Shown: piece after piece, positions 26,915 to 34,382 of the stretch
Layout: each line of letters starts with the position of its first letter
How positions within the stretch are numbered: position 1 is the first letter of the stretch
Notes under the pieces: generated by a model
Seen by the model: the letters and a program-made list of their open reading frames with translations, nothing else
Database searches by the model: none
Told to the model about the DNA's origin: nothing
Made by a program: the position numbers and the translations under genes
From: Mitsuaria sp. 7
Lineage (GTDB): Bacteria > Pseudomonadota > Gammaproteobacteria > Burkholderiales > Burkholderiaceae_C
Assembly (NCBI RefSeq): GCF_001653795.1
Contig: NZ_CP011514.1
Coordinates: 5,514,727 to 5,578,726, forward strand
DNA length: 64,000 bases
Direction of reading: 5' to 3'

Positions 26915-27547
26915 CTAGGGCAGCACGCAGTGCGCGACCGCGCCGAAGTGGCAGCCGCTGCCGGCCACGACGAACAGGTGCCAGATGCCGTGGGCGTGGC
27001 GGCTGCATCCCGGATTGGCGAAGAAGTAGGTCCCGGCGGTGTACGCGCCGGCCCCGGCGACGAACAGCGTCACGCAGGCCACCGGCAGTTCCTGGAGGGC
27101 GGGGATGCACACCATGGTGGCCAGCCACCCGATCGCCAGGTAGACCTTGAGCATGGGGCGTTCGACCTCGCCCCACACCGTGCGCCGGATGCCCCACAGC
27201 GACACGATCCAGACGCTCGCCAAGGCCACCCATCGCAGCCAGCCGTCGCCGGTCAGGACCGCGAAGGGGGTCATCGTCCCGGCGATCAGCAGGAAGATGG
27301 CGCAGTGGTCCAGACGGACCCAGAGGCGTTGCTGCCGGCCGCGGGTGCTGTGGCAGAGCGTGGACGCCGCGAACAGCGCGATGAGCGCCGCGCCGAAGAT
27401 GCAGGCGACGGCGAAGCGCCGCCCGCTGCCCGTGCCCAGCGCCTGATACGCCAGCCACGCGGCCGCGGGGACCGCCGCCAGCAGGCCCATCAGATGGGTG
27501 CCGGCGTTCAAGCGTTCGCCTGGGTACATCGCCCCCTTCAGCGTCAT
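26915..27547 (-). CDS. Haemolysin III / PAQR-family membrane protein
   Basis: 210 residues from the Met at 27547; the frame is open to 27601, but MTLKGAMYPGERLNAGTHLMG is the usual family beginning. There are seven membrane segments with the metal-site motifs of the PAQR/HlyIII superfamily: AASTLCHS, RLDHCAIFLLIAGTMTPF, and HGIWHLFVVAGSGCHF at the C-terminus. Bacterial members are predicted zinc-dependent hydrolases of membrane lipids, though the name refers to an old haemolysis observation. It stands alone. Confidence 0.88.
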   Translation of the reverse strand: MTLKGAMYPGERLNAGTHLMGLLAAVPAAAWLAYQALGTGSGRRFAVACIFGAALIALFAASTLCHSTRGRQQRLWVRLDHCAIFLLIAGTMTPFAVLTGDGWLRWVALASVWIVSLWGIRRTVWGEVERPMLKVYLAIGWLATMVCIPALQELPVACVTLFVAGAGAYTAGTYFFANPGCSRHAHGIWHLFVVAGSGCHFGAVAHCVLP

Positions 27548-27622
27548 GAGGTGGTCCAGCGTAGCCCGCTCATGTGACACCCTTTCGAATGTCGTGATCA
27601 CGTCGCTTCAAGCTGGCAGGGC

Positions 27623-28024
27623 CTATGCGTCGTGCTGCCAGCGCTTGTGGACGAACTCCAGGCTGTAGCCGTCCGGGTCCAGCACGTTGGCGGCGTAGTA
27701 GTCCGGGTGATAGTGCAGACGCGCGCCGGGGGCGCCGTTGTCACGGGCGCCGTTCGCCATCGCCGCCTCGTAGGCCGCGCGCACGGCCTCATGACTGTCG
27801 GCCACGAAGCCCACATGGGCCGCGTCGCCATGGGCGACGCCCTCGCGCAGCCAGAAGAACATGCGGCCGTTGGCGCCGAAGCCCTTCAGGTCGGGATGGC
27901 CGGGAGGGCCGTCTTTGCCGTCGTAATCCAGCCGGTTGCTGATGCCCAGCGCCGCGAGGACCTGGGTGTAGAAGGCGATGGACCGTTCCAGGTCCGGGAC
28001 GGTGAGGAAGACATGATCGAGCAT
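27623..28024 (-). CDS. VOC family protein (glyoxalase/dioxygenase fold)
   Basis: 133 residues, the length of a single VOC domain. MLDHVFLTVPDLERSIAFYTQVLAALG carries the first metal His in LDHV. HVGFVADSHEAVRAAYEAAMANG, then YYAANVLDPDGYSLEFVHK, carries the DPDG and Glu typical of metal-binding VOC proteins. Substrate unknown. It is 44 bp downstream of the SDR gene on the same strand, so the two are probably cotranscribed. Confidence 0.87.
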   Translation of the reverse strand: MLDHVFLTVPDLERSIAFYTQVLAALGISNRLDYDGKDGPPGHPDLKGFGANGRMFFWLREGVAHGDAAHVGFVADSHEAVRAAYEAAMANGARDNGAPGARLHYHPDYYAANVLDPDGYSLEFVHKRWQHDA

Positions 28025-28068
28025 GGGATCTCCAGGAGTCGGGCTGTCAGACGATTCGCATCGGCGGG

Positions 28069-28869
28069 TCAGATGATGTACCCGCCCGCGACCTCGATGT
28101 CCTGGGCGTTGATCCAGGCGCCGTCCTCGGTGAGCAGCGAGGCGATCACGCGGGCGACGTCCTCCGGCTCGCCGACGCGGCCCAACGCGGTCTGCCCGGC
28201 GAGCAGCGCTTCGAACTCGTCGTTCAAGCCGCCGCCGAGCTCGGTGCGGATCGCTCCCGGCGACACCGAGTTGACGCGGATGCGGCGCCCGCCGAACTCC
28301 TTCGCCATGTAGCGGGTCAGTACCGCCAGTCCGCCCTTGAACGCCGCATACGGCGCCACGCCGGATGTCGCGACGCGGGTCGTCGCGCTCGTGAGGTTCA
28401 CGATGCTCGACCCCGGCTGCAGCAGCGGCAGCAGCGCTTGCGTCAGGAAGAACGGTCCCTTCAGATGCACGTTGAACAGGCCATCGAACTGCTCCTCCGT
28501 GACCGTGTCGATGGGATTGAACAGACCGAAGCCGGCGTTGTTCACCAGGCCCTGCAGATGGTCCGTGTGCCAGGTCTTGCGCAAGGCCTGTTCCAACGCA
28601 GCCCGGAAGGCAGGGAAGGATTCCACCGCGGCCACGTCCAGGCGCAGCGCGACGGCCCGGCCGCCTTGTGCTTCGATGTCGTGAACCACCGAATCCGCCG
28701 CGGCGGGATTGGCGTTGTAGGTGAGGATCACGCCCAGCCCGCGGCGGGCCGCTTCCACAGCCGTGCTGGCGCCGATGCCGCGGCTGCCGCCGGTGATGAC
28801 GACGACATTGCTGGCGGCGATGGCGGAGGTGCTGTTGCCGCTGTCGTTGTTGCTGCTGCTGGTGTTCAT
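28069..28869 (-). CDS. Short-chain dehydrogenase/reductase
   Basis: 266 residues. An unusual Ser/Asn-rich N-terminal tail of about 20 residues precedes a classical SDR: TGGSRGIG at 26-33 (cofactor loop), NNAG at 110-113, catalytic Ser161 in NLTSA, Tyr174 and Lys178 in YAAFK. The end INAQDIEVAGGYII is the usual SDR C-terminus. It oxidises or reduces an unknown alcohol or ketone with NAD(P). It is divergent from an AraC regulator (142 bp between starts), an arrangement in which the regulator commonly controls the SDR. Confidence 0.92.
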   Translation of the reverse strand: MNTSSSNNDSGNSTSAIAASNVVVITGGSRGIGASTAVEAARRGLGVILTYNANPAAADSVVHDIEAQGGRAVALRLDVAAVESFPAFRAALEQALRKTWHTDHLQGLVNNAGFGLFNPIDTVTEEQFDGLFNVHLKGPFFLTQALLPLLQPGSSIVNLTSATTRVATSGVAPYAAFKGGLAVLTRYMAKEFGGRRIRVNSVSPGAIRTELGGGLNDEFEALLAGQTALGRVGEPEDVARVIASLLTEDGAWINAQDIEVAGGYII

Positions 28870-29011
28870 TTCAGGCTCCGGTCAATCGATGGGTTGGGAT
28901 GCCTGGACGATAGGGATCGCACCGGAATCGGTCGCAACGGTTCCTGGCGTTGTCCTGCCTATTTCTGCTTTCCGGATGTCAGGCGGAGGTCCCGCGCGAT
29001 CTAATGGCGCC
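28870..29011. promoter_or_regulatory. Divergent promoter region between SDR and AraC genes
   Basis: 142 bp separate the two start codons, so both promoters and any AraC operator must lie here. I do not see a convincing -35/-10 pair or repeated operator half-sites by eye. Confidence 0.4.
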
Positions 29012-29968
29012 ATGAATCAGCCACTGAGCGAGCTGCGCGCTCTCGCCGCGCGCGCCGAGAACCGCGCGACGGACACCGGAATTCCACGCGTCTTCATGGT
29101 CCAGGGCGCCATCCCGGAGCACGAGCTCGCGGTGGTCTATGAACCGATGATCAACCTGATCCTGACGGGGGAAAAGTCGATGACGGTGGGCGGGCAGACC
29201 TTGCGCTACGACCCCGCCACCTACTTCGTGATGTCCGTGGACCTGCCTGCGGCCGGCATGGTCAGGGCGGCGGCGGACGGCGCACCCTACCTGGCGGTGG
29301 CGTTGACGCTGGATGCGACCGTCTTGGCCGACCTCCTGTCGGAGTTGCCCGATTCGCTCGGGCGCGCTGCGCCATCGTCTGCCTTCTCCGTCGCCGCCGT
29401 CACGCCTGAACTGCTCGACGCCTGGGTTCGCATGCTGCGTCTGATGGACCATCCGGAGGACATCGCGGGGCTCGCTCCCGCGTTTGAACGCGAGATCCTC
29501 TATCGCGTCCTTCAAGGACCGATGGGCGGAATGCTGCGCGACATCGCGACGCCGGATACCGCGCTCGCCCGGATCAACCAGGTCATCCAGCGCCTGCGGC
29601 GGGACTTCGCGCAACCGTTGCGCGTCGATGACCTGGCCGCGGAGGCGGCGATGAGCGTCTCCGCCTTCCATCGGCAGTTCAAGGCGGTGACGGCCTTGAG
29701 CCCGCTGCAGTATCAGAAGCAGGTGCGACTGCTCCATGCGCGCAAGCTCCTGATCGCCGCACGCGGCAGCGTCACGACGGTGGCGCACGAGGTTGGTTAT
29801 GAAAGCCCGACGCAGTTCAGCCGCGAGTACGGACGTGCGTTCGGACTGCCGCCGGCGAAGGACGCCGAGCGGATCGTCGCCGGCTTGCGCCTCACTCCCG
29901 CAACGCGGCCTCCAGCGTCCGCCGGACCCGCTGGAACCGGTCGGGATCGGTCGCCTTCAAGGTCCTGA
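29012..29968 (+). CDS. AraC family transcriptional regulator
   Basis: 318 residues from the ATG at 29012. The N-terminal domain is the AraC_N type (IPRVFMVQGAIPEHELAVVYEPMINLILTGEKSMTVGGQTLRYDPATYFVMSVDLPAAG, about 25-85). The C-terminal double helix-turn-helix (about 195-290) has LRVDDLAAEAAMSVSAFHRQFKAVTALSPLQYQKQVRLLHARKLL and VAHEVGYESPTQFSREYGRAFG. Family members with this N-domain often regulate a neighbouring oxidoreductase, here the divergent SDR. The last 40 or so residues overlap the 3' end of the convergent gene by 77 bp and are probably unstructured. Confidence 0.92.
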   Translation: MNQPLSELRALAARAENRATDTGIPRVFMVQGAIPEHELAVVYEPMINLILTGEKSMTVGGQTLRYDPATYFVMSVDLPAAGMVRAAADGAPYLAVALTLDATVLADLLSELPDSLGRAAPSSAFSVAAVTPELLDAWVRMLRLMDHPEDIAGLAPAFEREILYRVLQGPMGGMLRDIATPDTALARINQVIQRLRRDFAQPLRVDDLAAEAAMSVSAFHRQFKAVTALSPLQYQKQVRLLHARKLLIAARGSVTTVAHEVGYESPTQFSREYGRAFGLPPAKDAERIVAGLRLTPATRPPASAGPAGTGRDRSPSRS

Positions 29969-30323
29969 GATCCTGGCCGACGCGCGCCAGCCGATCCTCC
30001 GCGCCGTCGGCCTTGAGCGCCTCGATGTCCTCGCGCAACTGCTCGAAGCGCGCGAGTGGCCCGTTCGGGCCATCGGGCGCGCCTTCCGGATACAGCACGT
30101 CCATCAACGCCTGCACCGCGTCCGACAGCCGGCCGAGCTGCCGCCCGTAGCTGTGCTGCGAGACGATGCGCGCCTCGGTCTGCGGGGCGCTCGAATTGAA
30201 CGCGTTGATGTTGTAGGTGATGGGCAGGATGGGCTGCGTCAGCTGGCTGGGTGCCAGCGTCAATGCCCGGAAGGGCCAGCCGATCAGCTGCGAGACATCG
30301 AAGGACGGCGACGACGTGGTCAT
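29892..30323 (-). CDS. Conserved hypothetical protein (143 residues)
   Basis: Soluble. The middle reads YNINAFNSSAPQTEARIVSQHSYGRQLGRLSDAVQALMDVLYP, followed by a helical, charged half (ALARFEQLREDIEALKADGAEDRLARVGQDLRTLKATDPDRFQRVRRTLEAAL) that could be a coiled coil. The pattern is that of a conserved but uncharacterised proteobacterial protein. Its 3' end overlaps the AraC gene tail to tail by 77 bp. Codon bias in the overlap fits both genes. Confidence 0.7.
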   Translation of the reverse strand: MTTSSPSFDVSQLIGWPFRALTLAPSQLTQPILPITYNINAFNSSAPQTEARIVSQHSYGRQLGRLSDAVQALMDVLYPEGAPDGPNGPLARFEQLREDIEALKADGAEDRLARVGQDLRTLKATDPDRFQRVRRTLEAALRE

Positions 30324-30475
30324 GCGGGGCTCCCTGGGTGCATGTGCACGACGGAGCCTACGGAGATCGGCGCGCCGGCGAATCCCTCATCGAGGGGACG
30401 TGCGACTAAAGTGCTCAACGCACACGGCGTCGACGAGCGACGCCGCCGGCAATCGCCACCACGGACATCCTGCCC

Positions 30476-30781
30476 ATGATCACCTGCCATCTCCGCTACG
30501 TCATCGATCCGCTCAAGCTCAAGGAGTTCGAGCATTACGGGAAGCTCTGGATCCCGCTCGTCAGGAAGTTCGGCGGCGTGCACCATGGATACCTGCTGCC
30601 TTCCGAGGGCGCGAACGACATCGCGCTGGCGTCGTTCTCGTTCCCGTCGCTCGCCGCCTACGAGGAGTACCGCATCAAGTCCTTCGACGATGCGGAATGC
30701 CAGGCCGCGTTCCGGTACGCCGAGGAGACGCGCTGCATCGTGCGGTACGAGCGCACCTTCTTCCGACCCGTGTTCGAGTGA
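30476..30781 (+). CDS. NIPSNAP family protein
   Basis: 101 residues forming one ferredoxin-like dimeric alpha/beta-barrel domain of the NIPSNAP type: MITCHLRYVIDPLKLKEFEHYGKLWIPLVRKFGGVHHGYLLPSEGANDIALASFSFPSLAAYEEYRIK. Full family length. Function in bacteria is unknown; relatives bind small ligands or act as monooxygenase-like proteins. It stands alone. Confidence 0.88.
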   Translation: MITCHLRYVIDPLKLKEFEHYGKLWIPLVRKFGGVHHGYLLPSEGANDIALASFSFPSLAAYEEYRIKSFDDAECQAAFRYAEETRCIVRYERTFFRPVFE

Positions 30782-30803
30782 ATCCGACAGCGCGGCACTG
30801 CGC

Positions 30804-31151
30804 TCAGGCTGGAATCACGAACGCCCTCAGCTCGACCATCAGTCCATCGCGGAAGCGCCAGACGTCCGCATAGGCGTTCTGGATCGGCTTGCCATCGTCG
30901 CCTTTGCTCTCGATGGTGCCGAGCGCGATGACGAAGTCCCGCTCGGCGACCAGATCGGTGACGGTGAACGAAGGTGCTTCGGCATAGCCGGTCGACATCC
31001 ATTCCCGCACCGCGGCCTTGCCGTTCAGCGTGTCCTCGCCGACCGTGGTCCAGAGGATGTCCTCGGCGCAGTACGCCAGGAATCCCTCGGTGTCACCGCG
31101 TGTGATGGCGGCATTGGCGGCCGTCAGGGCTGCCTTGTTGCGATCGGACAT
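30804..31151 (-). CDS. SnoaL-like nuclear transport factor 2 family protein
   Basis: 115 residues: NKAALTAANAAITRGDTEGFLAYCAEDILWTTVGEDTLNGKAAVREWMS is the standard N-half and DVWRFRDGLMVELRAFVIPA the last strands. Cytoplasmic, function unassigned. It is one of four SnoaL/NTF2-fold genes between 16.5 and 31.2 kb. It converges on the NIPSNAP gene with 22 bp between stops. Confidence 0.83.
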   Translation of the reverse strand: MSDRNKAALTAANAAITRGDTEGFLAYCAEDILWTTVGEDTLNGKAAVREWMSTGYAEAPSFTVTDLVAERDFVIALGTIESKGDDGKPIQNAYADVWRFRDGLMVELRAFVIPA

Positions 31152-31206
31152 GAGGGCTCCTTGATGAATGGATCCCTCGTCAGGGCAAGCCGCGCGCCGT
31201 CGTCGT

Positions 31207-31749
31207 TCAGCCGCGCGATGCCGACCATTGAGCGCGGCTCAGGCAGTAGGTCAACTCCTCGTGAATCACGCCGCCGATCTCGCGGCGACCAGGCGGATCC
31301 TGCCTGCGCATCCCCGCCCGCTCCATCAACGCCCATGACCGGACGTTGGCGGCCAGGCTACTCGCGTCCACGAGCGTCAGCCCCAGGTCGCCGAAGCACC
31401 AGTCGATGAAGGCGGAAACCGCCTCCGTGGCCAGGCCCTGACCGCGATGGGCCGGGTGCAGCCACCATCCGACGTTGCCGCGGTCCATGTGCTCCGCGGA
31501 ACGATAGGCGCCGACCTCGCCGACGACGCGGCCGCTCTTCGCGTCCTCGATCGCCAGCATCAGCCAACCCGGTTCTTCGAGCGTCAGTCGGGACTGCTTC
31601 ATCAGCAGCGTTGTCGCTTCTTCCACGGTGGCGGGCTGGAACAGCGCGCGATCCGATCCCTGCGGATCGTTCCGGTAGGCGAGGTAGTCGGCAAGGTCCT
31701 CCAGGGACGGTGTCCTGAGCGAGAGACGCTCAGCGGGGATGCGGATCAT
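31207..31749 (-). CDS. GNAT family N-acetyltransferase (RimJ/RimL-like)
   Basis: 180 residues. Ordered GNAT motifs: RLSLRTPSLEDLADYLAYRNDP at the N-terminus, VVGEVGAYRSAEHMDRGNVGWWLHPAHRGQGLATEAVSAFIDWCF (motif A, acetyl-CoA pyrophosphate loop HRGQGLA), then LTLVDASSLAANVRSWALMERAGMRR (motif B). It probably N-acetylates a protein N-terminus or a small amine. Cytoplasmic. Confidence 0.9.
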   Translation of the reverse strand: MIRIPAERLSLRTPSLEDLADYLAYRNDPQGSDRALFQPATVEEATTLLMKQSRLTLEEPGWLMLAIEDAKSGRVVGEVGAYRSAEHMDRGNVGWWLHPAHRGQGLATEAVSAFIDWCFGDLGLTLVDASSLAANVRSWALMERAGMRRQDPPGRREIGGVIHEELTYCLSRAQWSASRG

Positions 31750-31790
31750 GCGTGTCGTTCACGGTGAAAGGGTGGAGACGGAAAGGCAGA

Positions 31791-32552
31791 CTACCGCGTG
31801 CTCGCCTCGACGGCCTCGAGGATCACGGCGGCCACGTCCTCGGGACGCGAGAGGTGCGGCACGTGGCTCGTCGGCAGCGTCGTGACCTTGGCGCCGATCT
31901 TCCTGGCCATGGCGCGCTCCAGGTCCGGCGGGATCATCCGGTCGTTGGCACTGACGATGTACCACGACGGGCGCGTCTTCCACGCAGCGACCGTCACCTT
32001 GTCCAGCAAGGCCTGACGCTGCAGCGGGCCCTGCGTCGCCGCCATCACCGTGGCCTGGGCCGCGGGCACGTCCTGAGCGAAGTACTCGGCGAGCGCCGCG
32101 GGCGGCAGGGTCAGCCAGCCCTCGGCGTCGGCCTTGAGCTTCTGCACGCCGGGGGACGGCGGATAGTCCTTGCCGAGCTCCCGCGTGCCCTGGCCCACGT
32201 CCGGCGCATACGCGGCGACGTAGACCAGCGCGGCGACCTTGTCGTCGGCGCCGGCCTCCGTGATCACGGAGCCGCCCCACGAATGACCGACCAGCACGAC
32301 CCGGCCCTTCTGCTGGTCGATGGCGCGCCGCGCCGCCTGGACGTCGCCCTGCAGCGACGCCAGCCCGTTCTGCACCGCCGTCACCTGGATGCCTTTGGCC
32401 TGGAGGAGAGGGATCACCTTCGCCCAGTCGGACCCGTCGGCATACGCGCCGTGGACCAGGACGACTGAAGGCACGTCGGCCGCGTGGGCCTGTCCGCCCG
32501 CGAGGGCCGCGACGGACAGGGTGAGGGCGCTGAAGAGGGCACGTGTGCTCAT
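31791..32552 (-). CDS. Exported alpha/beta hydrolase, tandem copy 2
   Basis: 253 residues from the ATG at 32552. Residues 1-25 are a Sec signal (LFSALTLSVAALAGGQAHA-AD). PSVVLVHGAYADGSDWAKVIPLLQAKG is the oxyanion-loop start, GHSWGGS the nucleophile elbow with Ser91, and the late His is in LPTSHVPHLSRPEDVAAVI. It has exactly the same length as the gene 8 bp upstream and aligns to it without gaps, so the pair is a recent tandem duplication. Relatives are esterases or haloperoxidase-like hydrolases. Periplasmic; substrate unknown. Confidence 0.9.
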   Translation of the reverse strand: MSTRALFSALTLSVAALAGGQAHAADVPSVVLVHGAYADGSDWAKVIPLLQAKGIQVTAVQNGLASLQGDVQAARRAIDQQKGRVVLVGHSWGGSVITEAGADDKVAALVYVAAYAPDVGQGTRELGKDYPPSPGVQKLKADAEGWLTLPPAALAEYFAQDVPAAQATVMAATQGPLQRQALLDKVTVAAWKTRPSWYIVSANDRMIPPDLERAMARKIGAKVTTLPTSHVPHLSRPEDVAAVILEAVEASTR

Positions 32553-32560
32553 GATCCGCC

Positions 32561-33322
32561 TCACTTCGTGCTGGCCTTGACCGCTTCCAGGATCACCGCC
32601 GCCACGTCTTCCGGACGCGACTGCTGCGGCACGTGGCTGGTCGGCAGCGTCGTGACCTTGGCGCCGATCTTCCTGGCCATCGCGCGCTCCTGGTCGGGCG
32701 GGATGATGCGGTCGTTGGCGCTGACGATGTACCAGGACGGACGCGTCTTCCACGCCGCGGCGGTGACCTTGGTCTGCAGCGCCTTCAATTGCAGCGGACC
32801 TTGCGTCGAGGCCATCACCGCGGTCTGGGCCGCCGGCACGTCCTGCGCGAAATCTTCGGCCAGCGCGGCCGGCGGCAGCGTCAGCCAGCCGTTGGCATCG
32901 GCCACCAGCCGCTTCACGCCGGGCGACGGCGGGAAGTCCTTCCCGAGTTCCAGCGTGTCCTGTCCGACGTCCGGCGCGTAGGCCGCCACGTAGACCAGCG
33001 CGGCCACCTTGTCATGCACGCCGGCCTGCGTGATGACCGAGCCGCCCCACGAGTGGCCGACCAGCACGACCTGACCCTTCTGGGCCTCGATGGCGCGGCG
33101 CGCCGCCTGGGCATCGCCGTCCAGCGATTCGAGGCCGTTCTGGATCGCGGTGACCTGCACGCCCTTGGCCTGCAGCAGCGGAATGACCTTGGCCCAGTCG
33201 GACCCGTCGGCGAAAGCGCCGTGGACCAGGACGACCGACGGCACGTCGGCCGCGAGGGCTTGTCCGCCGACCAGGGCGGCGGCTGCGGTGGCGACGGCGG
33301 TGATGAGGCTGCGTGTGTTCAT
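32561..33322 (-). CDS. Exported alpha/beta hydrolase, tandem copy 1
   Basis: 253 residues with a Sec signal (LITAVATAAAALVGGQALA-AD). Catalytic elements as in the downstream copy: VLVHGAFADGSDW, GHSWGGS (Ser91), SANDRIIPP and TSHVPQQSRPEDVAAVI. The two copies differ at scattered positions, for example VHDK against ADDK and DQER against DLER, so they diverged under constraint. It is the first gene of the pair and divergent from an AraC regulator; such pairs are usually regulated by that AraC protein. Confidence 0.9.
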   Translation of the reverse strand: MNTRSLITAVATAAAALVGGQALAADVPSVVLVHGAFADGSDWAKVIPLLQAKGVQVTAIQNGLESLDGDAQAARRAIEAQKGQVVLVGHSWGGSVITQAGVHDKVAALVYVAAYAPDVGQDTLELGKDFPPSPGVKRLVADANGWLTLPPAALAEDFAQDVPAAQTAVMASTQGPLQLKALQTKVTAAAWKTRPSWYIVSANDRIIPPDQERAMARKIGAKVTTLPTSHVPQQSRPEDVAAVILEAVKASTK

Positions 33323-33519
33323 GGGATTCTCCTGAGGGTTCGGTAGAGAGAGGGAAAGAGGTCGGACGTCGGTGGCGAGAGGGGTTGGGAGCTCTTGTCG
33401 TCGGCGTCGTGTTGCGATGGATGAAGTGTGCGAGGGGGGCCCCTTTCAAACATGCCTCGGGGTACGGGGTTCTTTGCATCGCGTACGGATCGGTGCCGGC
33501 CGGTGATCCAATGCGATCC

Positions 33520-34353
33520 ATGCCTGACCGACTCGCTTCCCTGCTGACCCACTTCGCCGTGCGTGCCGAGACCTTCCAGACCGGGGCCTTGTGCGGGATC
33601 AGCCCGGTCCCCACGCCCGCCGGCTGCGGGCAGCTGCATCTGATCCGGGAGGGGCGTGTCGAGGTGCACCACGGCGCCCCCGACCCGCTGCTGATCGAGG
33701 AGCCGAGCGTGCTGCTCTATCCGCGGCCGCTGGCGCACCGCTTCATCACGGACAGCCGCGAGGGCGCGCACTTCGTCTGCGCCAACGTCGCGTTCGAGGG
33801 CGGCGCCAGTCATCCGATCGCCGCCGCCCTGCCGCCCTGGATCTGCCTGCCGCTGACCGCGGTGGCGCCCTGCGAGCCGGTGCTCCAGATGATGTTCTTC
33901 GAGACCGGCCACGGCTACTGCGGCCGGCAGGCGGTGCTGGACCGGCTGTTCGAGGTGCTGCTGATCTGGCTGCTGCGCGTGCTGATGGATCAGGGCAAGG
34001 TGCAGTCGGGCATGCTCGCGGGGATGAGCCACGCCAAGCTGAAGCTGGCGCTGATCGCGATGCACGACACGCCCCAGCGCGACTGGTCGCTGAACGACCT
34101 CGCGAACGAGGCCGGCATGTCACGCACGGTCTTCGCGAACGGCTTCCGCGACGTGGTCGGATGCACGCCCGCCGCCTACCTGCAAGGCTGGCGCATCGGG
34201 CTGGCGCAGAAGGGATTGCGGGCCGGCCGGGCGCTGAAGCACATCGCTTCCGATGTGGGCTACAGCGGCGAGGCGTCGCTCTCGCGCGCGTTCCGGGACC
34301 ACGTCGGGGTCTCGCCGCGCGAGTGGCTGAAACAGACGGCGGCGGTTCAGTGA
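33520..34353 (+). CDS. AraC family regulator with cupin N-domain
   Basis: 277 residues from the ATG at 33520; an ATG at 33511 adds three. The N-terminal cupin_6/AraC-binding domain runs from about 1 to 175 (QLHLIREGRVEVHHGAPDPLLIEEPSVLLYPRPLAHRF). The C-terminal helix-turn-helix pair (about 180-275) has WSLNDLANEAGMSRTVFANGFRDVVGCTPAAYLQGWRIGLAQ and HIASDVGYSGEASLSRAFRDHVGVSPREW. It is divergent from the tandem hydrolases, with a 197-bp spacer, and is therefore their probable activator. Confidence 0.92.
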   Translation: MPDRLASLLTHFAVRAETFQTGALCGISPVPTPAGCGQLHLIREGRVEVHHGAPDPLLIEEPSVLLYPRPLAHRFITDSREGAHFVCANVAFEGGASHPIAAALPPWICLPLTAVAPCEPVLQMMFFETGHGYCGRQAVLDRLFEVLLIWLLRVLMDQGKVQSGMLAGMSHAKLKLALIAMHDTPQRDWSLNDLANEAGMSRTVFANGFRDVVGCTPAAYLQGWRIGLAQKGLRAGRALKHIASDVGYSGEASLSRAFRDHVGVSPREWLKQTAAVQ

Positions 34354-34382
34354 GCGGGGCAGCGCGTGGGTCAGCGCGCGCT

